DNA of 64,000 bases from Oscillospiraceae bacterium (GCA_910574635.1 CAJTCG010000001.1:310001-374000), one strand, 5' to 3'. Positions 44,355 through 53,133 are shown, counted from the first letter of the stretch. A program made the numbers and translations. The notes: a model not told the origin generated them from the letters alone.

Positions 44355-45233
44355 TCAATAAATGGTAAACCCGCCGTCATACCGCCGGGCGTCCCGCTGT
44401 ACCGCCTTGGAAAGGGCCCGGGCCCCGTCCTCCGCCCGGAGGGCGGGGCTTTCCCAGCCCTCCCCCCAGGGGAGGGGACGGGACAGCCGCGTTTCCCGTC
44501 CCGGCGCTCCATCAAGACCGCCTCCGCCAAGGCGGGCCGTCCCGGCCCCGTTCCGGCGCGCGGGGATGGAAACGCCCCCGGCGTCCCCGCCGGATTTTCT
44601 CAAGGAAGCCGGGTCCGCTTCCCCGGCGCGTCTCCCTCCGGCGGCTGTCTCCGCCGCTTCCGCCGTCCGCCTCGCCGCCGTCTCCCCTGTTCCGGCCTCC
44701 CGCCTGGCGGAGGGACCTTCAAGCGCCGTCCGGGAGCCTGTCCCCTCCCCCGCCGGGCCGTGAGCCTCCTCCTTTTGCCGGGAGGCCGCGAAAGCGCGCA
44801 CCCCCGTGCCTCCGTCTCTTTGGGGCGAAAATTCCGCTCCCGTGCCCTCGCCTCTTCGGGCCGAAAATTCCGCCTCCTCGCCGGAAATCCCCTCCCAAGG
44901 GCCCACCGGCGTCTCCCAGGCGCCGGCTTCCCCGGCGGGGCGGAGGGCTTTTTCCGCGGCCAAAACCGTTTCCCAGGCCCCAGGGGCCCCAACCAGGGGC
45001 CCCCCGGCCTCTGCGCCCTCTTTTGCGGCGTATCGCCCGGCGCTCTGAGGGACCGCGTTCCCCCGCGCCGTCCCGGAGCGCGCCGGACTCCGCCGCCTCC
45101 CGCCCGGAAGGGCCTTCCCCTCCCAAGCGGTATCTTCCTCTTCGGGGGCTTCCCCGTCCTCCGCCCTCCCGCCGCCCAGCAGCGCCCACAGCGCCGCCCG
45201 CTGCCGTTCCAGCTCCCAGCCCAAATACTCCAC
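44355..45233 (-). CDS. Short low-complexity protein in the tape-measure position
   Basis: The product is 292 aa, starting at GTG with GGAGGG 10 nt upstream (a TTG six codons earlier is possible). The N-terminus, VEYLGWELERQRAALWALLG, and C-terminus, SKAVQRDARRYDGGFTIY, look structured; the 230 residues between are Ala/Gly/Glu/Arg-rich and disordered. In PBSX-type order this is where the tape measure (usually >700 aa, long helical) should be. No transmembrane helices or coiled coil of that kind is present. It may be a very short tape measure, a linker or a remnant. Confidence 0.55.
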   Translation of the reverse strand: MEYLGWELERQRAALWALLGGGRAEDGEAPEEEDTAWEGKALPGGRRRSPARSGTARGNAVPQSAGRYAAKEGAEAGGPLVGAPGAWETVLAAEKALRPAGEAGAWETPVGPWEGISGEEAEFSARRGEGTGAEFSPQRDGGTGVRAFAASRQKEEAHGPAGEGTGSRTALEGPSARREAGTGETAARRTAEAAETAAGGRRAGEADPASLRKSGGDAGGVSIPARRNGAGTARLGGGGLDGAPGRETRLSRPLPWGEGWESPALRAEDGARALSKAVQRDARRYDGGFTIY

Positions 45234-45238
45234 GTTCC

Positions 45239-45559
45239 TCACGCCCTCCAAAGCGCGGCGAACCGCGCCGCGTCAAATTCCGGGTTCACCGTTCCCGGTT
45301 CCGTGGGGCGGTCCTCCCCGGACCCGCCGTCCCGGGCCAAACGGCAAAGCAGCCGCTCCATCTGCCGCCCCGTCAGGTCCGCCAGGGCCTCCGTCTCGTC
45401 CCCATAGACCCGCTCCCCCTGAAAGAAGCAGCACTCCGACAAAATCCGCCCGTTGCAGCGAAGCACCCGTTCCAGGGGGTCCTCCGCCTCCCGGCACTGC
45501 CGCCACAGCTCCAGCAGCCGCCCCGCCGTCAGGGGCCGCAGCTCGTCAATGTCCCTCAC
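45239..45559 (-). CDS. XkdN-like tail assembly chaperone
   Basis: This 106-aa acidic protein (MRDIDELRPLTAGRLLELWR) is in the tail chaperone position, after the tube. It starts at GTG overlapping the tube stop (GTGA). In many phages the chaperone has a frameshifted extension reaching the next frame; the next gene starts right after its end, but I see no slippery heptamer that I trust. The family match is by position and size. Confidence 0.65.
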   Translation of the reverse strand: MRDIDELRPLTAGRLLELWRQCREAEDPLERVLRCNGRILSECCFFQGERVYGDETEALADLTGRQMERLLCRLARDGGSGEDRPTEPGTVNPEFDAARFAALWRA

Positions 45560-45948
45560 GCCGAGGTCTCAATGCGCTTGGCCGCCACCACGGTGACCTT
45601 CTCCGCAACCATCGCGTTGAGCCGCCCGTCCTCCTCGATGCCGCTCCACTGGCAGTCGCTGTAGATGACCCGCCGGTCCGGCTTGCAGATGACCAGGGAG
45701 AAGTGGGCCAGGTCATAGAAGTTGATGCCGTCGGAGACGGCGTTGTCCGTTGCATAGAGCCTCGTCAGCTCCAGGGTATAGCGCTTTTGCCCCTCGATGG
45801 TGGCCACCGGCTCGCTCTCGCCGAAGGCCTCCACGCTCTGTGAGGTTTTGCTGGCCTTGGCGGTGTAGCTCTGAACCACCGCCACCTTCCTGCCGTCCAT
45901 CTCCAGATAGATGTCGGCGCTGGTGGGAAATCCCGTCACGCTCCTCAC
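45556..45948 (-). CDS. Tail tube protein (XkdM-like)
   Basis: This 130-aa tube subunit has the fold-typical sequence TSADIYLEMDGRKVAVVQSY, SEPVATIEGQKRYTLELTRL and NAMVAEKVTVVAAKRIETSA. It follows the sheath gene by 9 bp. It starts at GTG; a GTG three codons further is equally placed against the AAAGGGG/GAGGAG sites, so the first 3 residues are uncertain. Confidence 0.88.
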   Translation of the reverse strand: MRSVTGFPTSADIYLEMDGRKVAVVQSYTAKASKTSQSVEAFGESEPVATIEGQKRYTLELTRLYATDNAVSDGINFYDLAHFSLVICKPDRRVIYSDCQWSGIEEDGRLNAMVAEKVTVVAAKRIETSA

Positions 45949-45957
45949 GCCCCTTTC

Positions 45958-47016
45958 TTAAATCTCAATGTGTACCGCCAGATGCACCTGGTTCAGCCCG
46001 TGGGCCACGGCGAAGCCGAACTCCACCAGGCACACCGTAGGGTCCTCGTGGGAGGCGGAGACGCGGACCTCGTCATAGCCGTCGATGATCTCCGCCGCCA
46101 GCTTCTTCTCCAGCTCCACAATGACCTGGGAGCGGATGGCCGCCCGGTTCCGGGCGTTATTCTTGCTGCGGGAGAAGCGGCTGCGCAGGGCGGAGCGCAC
46201 GGAGGGAATCACGTCGTCCACAATCAAAATGGTGGTCAGCTCCCGCCATGTGGCGTCCGCCGCCCCGCCGGTTTTCGTCCGGGTGGTGACGCCCCGCACC
46301 GGGGACACCACTCCCGCCACGCACTCCAGGGGGGTCACGCCGCCCCGGACCAGCCGGTCGATGTCGTTGTCGGCATAGTCCTCCGCCAGCCCCGTCAAGC
46401 CCTTGAGCTTCGCCCCGTTCAGGGGTACCGCCGGGTCCGGGGCGGAGGCCGCCAGGGCCGCCACCGCCGCAGCGGCGAACACGCCGGACAGGGGCTTCCC
46501 CCCGCCGTCCAGGGCGTCGGGCCCCACCAGCACCACGCGCTCGCTGTTCAGCGCCTCCGCCCGGCTCACCAGTTCCGAAACCTCCGCCCCGGCGCAGCCC
46601 ACTACGGCGATGCGCTCATGGCGCAGGGCGGAGGCCGCCTCCACCGCGTTCCGCAGGGCCTGGTGGACCGCCTCCTCGCCGCTGTCGCAGACCAGAATCT
46701 GCGCCTCCTCCTTTTCCAGGGCGGCGAAGGCCCGGGCATAGTCCTCCGCCGTGCCCTCCTCCGCCACCCGCACCGCCGTCACGGCGGACGCGCCGTTTTC
46801 AAACAGCAGCCGCAAAAGGGTGCTCATTCCCGCCGTCTCGTCCTCGCCGAAGACGGACACTCCGGCGGCCCAGCCCGTCACCGTCACCGGCTTTCCTGTC
46901 TCGCCCCTGGCCGCCTTGGCCGCCACGCCGATGGACCGGACCGCCCGTCCACCGGACACCACCGAGGACGTGTCATAGGCCGAGTAGACCCCCGGCCGCT
47001 CATGCAGATTGTTCAC
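45958..47016 (-). CDS. Contractile tail sheath protein (XkdK-like)
   Basis: This 352-aa sheath subunit begins with the family block ERPGVYSAYDTSSVVSGGRA and has the C-terminal sheath segments RNRAAIRSQVIVELEKKLAA and AHGLNQVHLAVHIEI that handshake between rings. The length is near the PBSX sheath minus insertions. Its presence shows a myovirus-type contractile tail. It overlaps the upstream connector gene by 17 nt. Confidence 0.93.
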   Translation of the reverse strand: MNNLHERPGVYSAYDTSSVVSGGRAVRSIGVAAKAARGETGKPVTVTGWAAGVSVFGEDETAGMSTLLRLLFENGASAVTAVRVAEEGTAEDYARAFAALEKEEAQILVCDSGEEAVHQALRNAVEAASALRHERIAVVGCAGAEVSELVSRAEALNSERVVLVGPDALDGGGKPLSGVFAAAAVAALAASAPDPAVPLNGAKLKGLTGLAEDYADNDIDRLVRGGVTPLECVAGVVSPVRGVTTRTKTGGAADATWRELTTILIVDDVIPSVRSALRSRFSRSKNNARNRAAIRSQVIVELEKKLAAEIIDGYDEVRVSASHEDPTVCLVEFGFAVAHGLNQVHLAVHIEI

Positions 47017-47503
47017 CTTGCAAAACCCCTTTCAATTTGAAATCCAGGAACTCCGTCTCTTCCTCCCCGCGCTCCGCCAAAAACAGCGCCTGGCACTGAA
47101 GCGTTCCCCGCCGGAGGAAGAGCCCCGTCTGCTTCTCCCAGGCCAGGGCCTCCCACCGAAGCTCCCCGGGCCGGATGCCCTCCGGCAGCTTCCCCAGCAG
47201 CACCGCCGCCGCCGTCTCGCCGCCCGCCTCGCACTCCGCCGCCCGCTCCGCCCGGATGTCCACGGCGATGGTCCCCGCCAGGTGCTTGCCATAGACCTCC
47301 CGCGCTTCCCCGCTTGGGCCCCGGCTCTCCCCCAGATAGCCGCAAAAGCCCAGGTCCCGGCCCTCCGCCGTCTCCACGGAGACGGTGGCCAGGGCCGTTT
47401 TCCGCTCCGCCGCCCACTTGCCGGGGAAGGCGGCCTCCGCCGCCAGCCCCCCGGAGCGCAGGGCGGAAATCACCGCGTTCCGCATCTGTCTCAGCTCTTT
47501 CAT
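47000..47503 (-). CDS. Tail terminator/completion-like protein
   Basis: This 167-aa protein starts MKELRQMRNAVISALRSGGL, with GGGAGG directly before. It has the alpha/beta pattern of small tail terminator proteins placed just upstream of the sheath. No stronger match is visible. The long frame reaching 47848 is in the wrong phase of the neighbouring genes. It overlaps the upstream gene by 4 nt. Confidence 0.68.
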   Translation of the reverse strand: MKELRQMRNAVISALRSGGLAAEAAFPGKWAAERKTALATVSVETAEGRDLGFCGYLGESRGPSGEAREVYGKHLAGTIAVDIRAERAAECEAGGETAAAVLLGKLPEGIRPGELRWEALAWEKQTGLFLRRGTLQCQALFLAERGEEETEFLDFKLKGVLQGEQSA

Positions 47504-47808
47504 TCCGCCTCCCTCGCCCGTTCCAGCACAGCCCGCCAATGGGAGAGCTCCGGGCCGATGAAGTGGGGCCTTCCGCTCCGGGCCCGGAACCGCCGCCCGT
47601 TCCAGCAAACCCGGTCCCCCGCCCTCACGGCGGCCTTTCCCAGGTACAGCCACAGCCGTCCGTCCAGACCCCCGATGGGGGAGGGCTCCGGCCCCTCCTC
47701 CCTCCGCTCCGTCAGGGGCTGGAGGAAGGCCCGGACAGTCTCCTCTTTTCCCTCCAGAATAAGCTCCTGCCCATAGCGGCGAAGGATCTCGTCCACCCAG
47801 CGGGTCAT
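47500..47808 (-). CDS. Head-tail connector/closure-like protein
   Basis: This 102-aa protein (MTRWVDEILRRYGQELILEG) has a beta-rich core (GGLDGRLWLYLGKAAVRAGD) consistent with a head-closure or stopper protein. Its ATG overlaps the stop of the preceding connector gene by ATGA, and it overlaps the next gene by 4 nt. The call rests on position between the YqbG-like gene and the tail terminator. Confidence 0.68.
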   Translation of the reverse strand: MTRWVDEILRRYGQELILEGKEETVRAFLQPLTERREEGPEPSPIGGLDGRLWLYLGKAAVRAGDRVCWNGRRFRARSGRPHFIGPELSHWRAVLERAREAE

Positions 47809-48158
47809 CCCTCCACCCCCTGGGCCCAGAGCCCCGCCGCCCGGACAAAGGGCTCCATCAGCCCCTCCGCCGCCTGGCGGAGGCTCTCCGCCCGCCTGGC
47901 CCGGTCCTGGACGCCGCCCAGGCTTACGGAGATGTCCCCGGCGGAGAAGGAGGCTGCGCCCCCCTCTGTCGCCGCCAGGTCCGCCGCCGCCGTGAAGGCG
48001 GCGGCGCAGGGCAGGGCCTCGCCGCAGTCCTCCGCCGTCACGCCCTCCCGAAGCCGGGCCAGCCAGGCCCGTTCCGCCGCGGCGCACAGGGGCGGTAGCA
48101 GCGCCCGGTCCTCCCCGCCGCCAAGGGCCAGGGCCAGCTCTAAAATCCGCTCTCCCAC
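47805..48158 (-). CDS. Head-tail connector (YqbG/gp6-like)
   Basis: This 117-aa, mostly helical protein starts at GTG one base after the capsid stop. It has an N-terminal ILELALALGGGEDRALLPPL helix pair and a C-terminal ASFSAGDISVSLGG segment followed by a helix, as in gp6/HK97 connectors (adaptor). Assigned by pattern and position after the capsid. Confidence 0.7.
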   Translation of the reverse strand: MGERILELALALGGGEDRALLPPLCAAAERAWLARLREGVTAEDCGEALPCAAAFTAAADLAATEGGAASFSAGDISVSLGGVQDRARRAESLRQAAEGLMEPFVRAAGLWAQGVEG

Positions 48159-48159
48159 G

Positions 48160-49185
48160 TCAGCCCTGAACTCCCGCGCCCAGCTTCATCGCCTTGGACG
48201 CGCCGGTGAACAGCTTGGCAAAGCCGGAGATGGAGGTGATGGCCGCCCGCTCCAGCTGGCGGTCGATGAGCTTGTCGTACTCCACCATCACCTCGCCGCC
48301 GACGACCTGCTCCAGGGCATAGCGCTTGTCCAGGCCGATGAGGGTCCCGGCGGGCATGGCGCTCGTTCTCAGCAGCTTGGCCCCCAGGGGCGTGGAGAGG
48401 GTGCCGGTGCCCTGGAAGTTCAGCCCCGTCAGGGGGTTTTGGAACTCCTTGAGCCGCAGCAGCTCCAGCATGGTGTCGCCGCCCACCAGCAGCGTGTTCA
48501 TGGCGAAGGGGTCAAACTTGTTCCAAAACTCCAGCAGCGCGTCATAGCTCAAAGCGCCGCTGTGGCTGACCACCTCCGCCGGGTTTTCGTTGCCGTCCCC
48601 CTCCAGCAGGACCTTGATGGCGTCCTGAAGGTGCATCTTCCCGATGTAGGCCCCAATCTGGCGCAGGGTGACGGAGAACAAATCCAGCCGCTGGAAGCGG
48701 ATGGCCTCATAGGAGGCCACCAGCATCCGCCCCCGCTTCTGGAGCTTCACCAGGTTCTCCTGGGTGCGGACGGAGGTCTCGGGAATGGCGGCTCCCTCCG
48801 CCACCTGGAGGAGCTTTTTCTCCTCCTCCGTGGGAATGGAGGCGATGGAGCGGTAGTCCATCCCGTCGAACTTGGTCACCGTGGCGGTGATGTCCGGCAG
48901 GATGCCGCCCTCCTCCAGCCCCTGGCGCACCACCCGGGAGACGAACTCCGGGAACAGCACCGAGGACTCGGTGGTGTGGAAAAACTTCTCCACCGGGTCG
49001 CTGTCCGCCCCCTTGACGTGGATGCCGAAGCGCTTGAGCTGGCGCTGGAAGGCGTCCAGCCCCTCCAGGGGGGTGCCCCGATAGCCCTCACTGGGGTCCA
49101 GCTCCTCCAGCGTCTTGGCGAAGCTGGTTCCGCCGCGGCCGTACATCCCCTTTTCCAGCCGCAGGTTTTCAAAATGATAGCTCAT
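48160..49185 (-). CDS. Major capsid protein (HK97 fold, XkdG-like)
   Basis: This 341-aa protein begins MSYHFENLRLEKGMYGRGGT. It has the XkdG-type pattern: EKFFHTTESSVLFPEFVSRV, then PTEEEKKLLQVAEGAAIPET, and the EYDKLIDRQLERAAITSISG tail. AGGAGG precedes the ATG at 49185; the extension to 49245 overlaps the protease. Size is normal for PBSX-like capsids. It lies downstream of the protease/scaffold gene. Confidence 0.9.
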   Translation of the reverse strand: MSYHFENLRLEKGMYGRGGTSFAKTLEELDPSEGYRGTPLEGLDAFQRQLKRFGIHVKGADSDPVEKFFHTTESSVLFPEFVSRVVRQGLEEGGILPDITATVTKFDGMDYRSIASIPTEEEKKLLQVAEGAAIPETSVRTQENLVKLQKRGRMLVASYEAIRFQRLDLFSVTLRQIGAYIGKMHLQDAIKVLLEGDGNENPAEVVSHSGALSYDALLEFWNKFDPFAMNTLLVGGDTMLELLRLKEFQNPLTGLNFQGTGTLSTPLGAKLLRTSAMPAGTLIGLDKRYALEQVVGGEVMVEYDKLIDRQLERAAITSISGFAKLFTGASKAMKLGAGVQG

Positions 49186-49241
49186 CCTCTTTCTCCTCCT
49201 TCTGTATATCCGGCACGGAGCCCCTGGCCCCGAAACCGCCC

Positions 49242-50111
49242 TCAAATCCGAAACGCCTCCGCGTCCTCCGCCTCCGCCGCGGCGTCCCGCCGCCGCAGCT
49301 GCACCGGGGCGGGAAACCGCCCCGCCGCCCGGGTTTCAAGGCTCTTGCGCAGCTCCAAAAGCTCCGGCTCCTCCAGCCGCTGCGCCGCCTTGGCGAAGAC
49401 GCCGCCGTCCAAGCCGTCGTCCGCCAGCATCGCCAGGCGCACCACCTCCCGGCGCAGGGCCTGGAGGTACTTCCGCCCCAGCTCCGCCTCCTTGCGGAGG
49501 GTCCGGTCCCCCTCTCGCTCCTGGCCGAAGCGCTTCAGCACACCCGCCGCCCGCTGGGCGGGTACCGCCACGAAGGACCACTCATAGGCGTCCTTAATAT
49601 CCCGCAGCTCCCAAAAGCACAGCTTCCCGTCGTAAACCTGTCCCGGCACATGCCCGCAGTCCTCCGCCCCGCAGACGGAGCACACCCGCCGCCCGGCGCT
49701 GCACCCCACGCTGACCTCTTTTTTGATGCCCCCCTCGATTTCGGCAATCAGATCTTCGTTCTTCTCCGTCCGCAGAAGATAGGCCCAGCCCTTGAGCCAG
49801 CGGTACTCGTCCCCTGCCTGGGTTTTTTGGGCGCTCTCCCGCACCACCTGGGTTTTGTAAAGCCGGGCCGTCTGGCCCCCGGCGCTCCACTGGTGGTCAA
49901 AGATGCCGCTCTTGCCCACAAACAGCTCCCCCAGCCGTTCCAGGGCCTCGCCGTCAAAGCGCTCAAAGTCCCGGTCCACCTCGTTGTCGCAAAGCCGCAG
50001 GGTAAAGACATACACCTGCTCCGCCGTCAGCTCCGCCTTGGCCAGGGCGTTGATAAGGGCCAAATCCTCCGCCGCCATGCCCCTTTGCTCCTCCATGTCC
50101 ATTCCTCCCAT
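49242..50111 (-). CDS. XkdF-like prohead protease/scaffold protein
   Basis: This 289-aa protein is in the slot between portal and capsid. The first 200 residues match the XkdF pattern: LRLCDNEVDRDFERFDGEAL, FDHQWSAGGQTARLYKTQVV, then a CSVCGAEDCGH zinc-ribbon-like insert. The C-terminal 100 residues are a charged helix suggesting scaffold. Three starts are possible (50111, 50096, 50078), the second and third having GGAGGA sites. Whether the protease is active cannot be judged without a structural comparison. Confidence 0.8.
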   Translation of the reverse strand: MGGMDMEEQRGMAAEDLALINALAKAELTAEQVYVFTLRLCDNEVDRDFERFDGEALERLGELFVGKSGIFDHQWSAGGQTARLYKTQVVRESAQKTQAGDEYRWLKGWAYLLRTEKNEDLIAEIEGGIKKEVSVGCSAGRRVCSVCGAEDCGHVPGQVYDGKLCFWELRDIKDAYEWSFVAVPAQRAAGVLKRFGQEREGDRTLRKEAELGRKYLQALRREVVRLAMLADDGLDGGVFAKAAQRLEEPELLELRKSLETRAAGRFPAPVQLRRRDAAAEAEDAEAFRI

Positions 50112-50114
50112 CTC

Positions 50115-51269
50115 TCACGTTTCCGCCCGGTCGTTTTCAAGCCGCAGCTTCCGGGCCTGTTCCCGGTACAGCTCCGCCCGGGCCTCCTCCACCGCGTCCT
50201 GGAGGTTGATGTCGTCCCACACCACCTGGAAGCCGCAGGCATAGCCCCGCATCCGAAGCCACAGGCGGCAGACGCGCTCCACCACCGGCGTCAGGGTCCG
50301 CCGCAGGGCGGTGATCTCGGTGGTGAGCATGTCCGCCTGCTGGGAGCTCATCCGCTCCGTGGAATTCCAGCTCAGCCCCAGCAAAAAGGGCGGGATGCCC
50401 GTCTTGGCCACAACCTGCTCCAGAATCTGCCGCACGGGCACCTGGCTGTCCAGCACCGGCGCGTCCGCGCCGATGACCCGGATGCTCACATCCCCCGCCG
50501 CCACAAAGTCCCGGACGCTGCCGCCCCGGGTCTCCCGCATGGCCCGGGACCACTCCCCGGCCAGCAGCTTCCCCCGCTCCGCGGCCCCCTGTCCCCCGGG
50601 GCAGGTGACGGCGAAGCGGAGGTTCCCGCACCGCTCCCAGTTCACCCCCACGGTGTAATAAATCTTCATCAAAATATCCGCCAAAAAGGGCAAAGACCGC
50701 AGCAGCGACACCCCGTAGGGGTTCTCCGCCTCCGGGTTCAGCGGCGTGAAGAGAATCAGGTTCGGATAGGGCAGCGCCGCCATCCGCCCGCCCTCATCGG
50801 GCCCCCAGAGGGAGAAGGTCAGGGCGTTTTCCCCCTCCCGGATTTCAATGTCCTCCACCCGCCCGCACAGCAGCGCGGCAATCTCCCGGTTTCCAATGGC
50901 AGGGACGATTTCCCCCACCGCCCGCCCGCAGGTCAAAAGGGAGTCTAAGTAGCAGTCCAAAAAGGCGTTCAGCCCAAACTGCCCCCGCCCTGCGGGCACG
51001 GTCCGCAGAAACTCCCCCAACTCCCGCTCCGCCCGCCGGTCCTCACAGCGAACCGCCAGCCCTCCCGTCATGCGGATCAGCTTGTAAATCGCCGCGTCCA
51101 CCACCGGCACGGCCTCCCGCACCGCCCGGTAGAGCCTTGTCTCCCCATTTCGCAGGGGCACGTACTCCCCCAGCGTCCCGAAGGGGTGCTTTTCCCAGTT
51201 GCGCAGCTGCGCCGCTGCCGGCCCTGCCTCCGCCCCGGGGGCCGCCTCCCGCTTTTTCCGCCGTTTCAA
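50115..51269 (-). CDS. Phage portal protein (DUF935-like)
   Basis: This 384-aa protein forms the dodecameric portal. It shows the clip/wing/stem pattern of DUF935-type and Mu gp29-type portals: ETRLYRAVREAVPVVDAAIY, NPYGVSLLRSLPFLADIL, and GIPPFLLGLSWNSTERMSSQ. Start: a TTG at 51269 has GAGGAG 8 nt upstream; the TTG at 51287 overlaps the large terminase stop. Length is slightly short but complete. Confidence 0.9.
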   Translation of the reverse strand: MKRRKKREAAPGAEAGPAAAQLRNWEKHPFGTLGEYVPLRNGETRLYRAVREAVPVVDAAIYKLIRMTGGLAVRCEDRRAERELGEFLRTVPAGRGQFGLNAFLDCYLDSLLTCGRAVGEIVPAIGNREIAALLCGRVEDIEIREGENALTFSLWGPDEGGRMAALPYPNLILFTPLNPEAENPYGVSLLRSLPFLADILMKIYYTVGVNWERCGNLRFAVTCPGGQGAAERGKLLAGEWSRAMRETRGGSVRDFVAAGDVSIRVIGADAPVLDSQVPVRQILEQVVAKTGIPPFLLGLSWNSTERMSSQQADMLTTEITALRRTLTPVVERVCRLWLRMRGYACGFQVVWDDINLQDAVEEARAELYREQARKLRLENDRAET

Positions 51270-51283
51270 AGCCCCATCTCCTC

Positions 51284-52540
51284 TCAAAAAACATCCTCCC
51301 GCTCCACCGCCAGGGCCGAAAAGCCGTCCTCCTCCCGGTCCCCCGCCAAATCCATGGCGAAATACCGCAGGTCGTCCATGGCGTGGTCGTCCTTTTTCCG
51401 GGGGACGTCCCGTTCTCCCCGCTGTTCCCAGCAGTATTGGGCAATCTCCCGCAGACAGTCCCCGCAGCCCCGGCAGATTGCCACCCGCCCCTGCCGGAGC
51501 AGGTCCGCCGTCACCCGGATGCCGTCGGATACGTCGTTGTCCGCCTTCACCACCTGGAAGCCCCGCCGCCGCAGGGTTTCAATGAAGCTGGCCGCCGACG
51601 GGTCCACGATGACCCGCTGAATCTCCCGTCCCCCCGCCAGCCGTTCCAAATCCTCCGCGTACTCCGCGTCGGTCCGCTGCCGCCCCGCTTTCCTGGAGTC
51701 GTAGTAAAATTCCCGGACCCGGTACCAAACCCCCTCCCGGAGTCCCCACAGCCCGAAGGAGGCCGGGTTCACCGTCCCGTAGTCCGCCGAAATCCGCCAG
51801 GCGGAAAACCCGCCCTCCGGCGCTTCCGCCGCGTCCCGGTCCGGGTCGAAGAAGTCGTACACCCGCCCCTCCGCCGCCGTCCACTCCCCCAGGACGAACC
51901 GGCGGTAGAAGGCCCCGGAGTAGTTCCGCTTATACCGCTCCCGAATCCGCTCCGGCAGGGCGGGATTGTCCTCCATGGTGAAGTGGAGCCGCAGGGCCCG
52001 CCGCTCCTCCGCCTTCAAAATCCACTCCTGGTAAAACCAGTGCTGGGGCCCCTCCGGGTTGCAGTTGAACCACAGCCGGCTTCCCGCCACGCTGCACCGG
52101 GCCACCGCCTGCTCCACAAAGGACCGGGGCATCAGCGCCGCCTCGTCCAGCAGCACCCCCGCCAGGGTGCTTCCCTGAATCAGCGCCGCGCTGGACTCGT
52201 CCCGCCCGCCAAAGAGCAAAAAGCGGTTCTCATGCCCCCGGAACCGCACGGCCAGCAGATTTTCCCCCCGCCGCTCCCGGACCTCCATGCCCAGCCGCCG
52301 CAGGACCGGGGCCAGCTCCGAAAGAAGGTTCCGCCGCACCGACGCGATGGTCTTCCCGCACACGCCGAACTGCTTCCCGTCAAAGCCCGCCTGGGCCCAG
52401 AGGAAGAAGCTCAGCCCCATGGCGAAGGTCTTCCCGCTCCGCACCGCCCCGTCGCAGATGACGGCCTCCCACTTTGGGTCCTGCCACCAGGTGAGCACCC
52501 GCAGCTGCTTGGCGGAAAATTTCAGCCCCTTACCCGCCAT
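51284..52540 (-). CDS. Phage terminase large subunit
   Basis: This 418-aa packaging ATPase/nuclease is intact. Walker A is GAVRSGKT (31-38), Walker B GVLLDEAAL with D132/E133, and the RNase H-like nuclease domain keeps its acidic residues in ISADYG, RVIVDPSAAS and DDHAMDDLRYFAMD. It is of the PBSX/XtmB type, so headful packaging is expected. It overlaps the small subunit gene by 11 nt. An intact packaging motor in a reduced element is notable. Confidence 0.95.
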   Translation of the reverse strand: MAGKGLKFSAKQLRVLTWWQDPKWEAVICDGAVRSGKTFAMGLSFFLWAQAGFDGKQFGVCGKTIASVRRNLLSELAPVLRRLGMEVRERRGENLLAVRFRGHENRFLLFGGRDESSAALIQGSTLAGVLLDEAALMPRSFVEQAVARCSVAGSRLWFNCNPEGPQHWFYQEWILKAEERRALRLHFTMEDNPALPERIRERYKRNYSGAFYRRFVLGEWTAAEGRVYDFFDPDRDAAEAPEGGFSAWRISADYGTVNPASFGLWGLREGVWYRVREFYYDSRKAGRQRTDAEYAEDLERLAGGREIQRVIVDPSAASFIETLRRRGFQVVKADNDVSDGIRVTADLLRQGRVAICRGCGDCLREIAQYCWEQRGERDVPRKKDDHAMDDLRYFAMDLAGDREEDGFSALAVEREDVF

Positions 52541-52991
52541 AGCCCTCCTCCAGCTGCCCGGCGGCGTCCTCCAGGGCCCGGTAGAGCTCCTCGGCCCCGC
52601 CGTTCCCGCTCTCCCCCAGAAGGCCGCACAGGGTCTCCAGCGCCCGCACCCGGTCCACCAGCTTCACCTCCACGCCCCCCTTGTCCGTCACCTTCAATTC
52701 CGCCACGGCGGAGAGGTCCAGCTCCCCCGGGTCCACCTCCCTGGGATTGAGGGCCAGCCGGACCGCGTCGTTGGCCCGTCCAAAGGCCAGCTGGGCCAGC
52801 CGCCGCAGGGCGTCCTCCCGCCGCAGCTCCCCCGCCGCGGCCCCCCGCATCCTCTCCAGCCGCCGCCGGACGCTTTTCGAGGCCAGCGCGGCAAAGCCGT
52901 CCTCCCGCCCCGCCGCCTCCGCCGCCTGCTCCGGGTCCATAGTCCGCAGGTACGCGGTGCAAAATACCCGGTTTTCCTTTTCTCGTTCCAT
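52530..52991 (-). CDS. Phage terminase small subunit-like protein
   Basis: This 153-aa protein starts MEREKENRVFCTAYLRTMDP and has the XtmA-like N-terminal helix-turn-helix (DPEQAAEAAGREDGFAALAS, KSVRRRLERM), followed by a middle helical region. It would select DNA for packaging. It has GGGGAG 10 nt upstream and no clear promoter in the 140 bp before it. It is the first gene of the operon. Confidence 0.85.
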   Translation of the reverse strand: MEREKENRVFCTAYLRTMDPEQAAEAAGREDGFAALASKSVRRRLERMRGAAAGELRREDALRRLAQLAFGRANDAVRLALNPREVDPGELDLSAVAELKVTDKGGVEVKLVDRVRALETLCGLLGESGNGGAEELYRALEDAAGQLEEGYGG

Positions 52992-53133
52992 CGTTCACGC
53001 TCCCCCCATATCCCGCCCCCGTTTTCCCGGATAGTTGCACGGCCCTGTACACGCGGAAAAAATTTTTTGTCCGGCGCGGGAGAAACTATGCTATACTGTT
53101 CCACATGAAACCATGACCAAGGAGGCGCTTTCC

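Larger units (their letters stand above)
40293..52991 (-). mobile_element. Minimal PBSX-like contractile phage-particle operon (defective prophage or GTA-like element)
   Basis: Sixteen genes in one direction, mostly overlapping by 1-11 nt, encode DNA packaging, capsid, connectors and a contractile tail in the order of PBSX/skin-type phages. No integrase, repressor, replication gene, holin, endolysin or tail fibre is present, and the gene in the tape-measure position is only 292 codons. No tRNA-derived direct repeats were seen at the ends. Base composition is like that of the host. The individual genes are intact, which argues against old decay; a domesticated element is an inference. Confidence 0.85.

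Noticed and set aside
40293..52991. Tailocin or contractile injection system
   Set aside because: Intact terminase, portal and capsid genes show a DNA-packaging particle.
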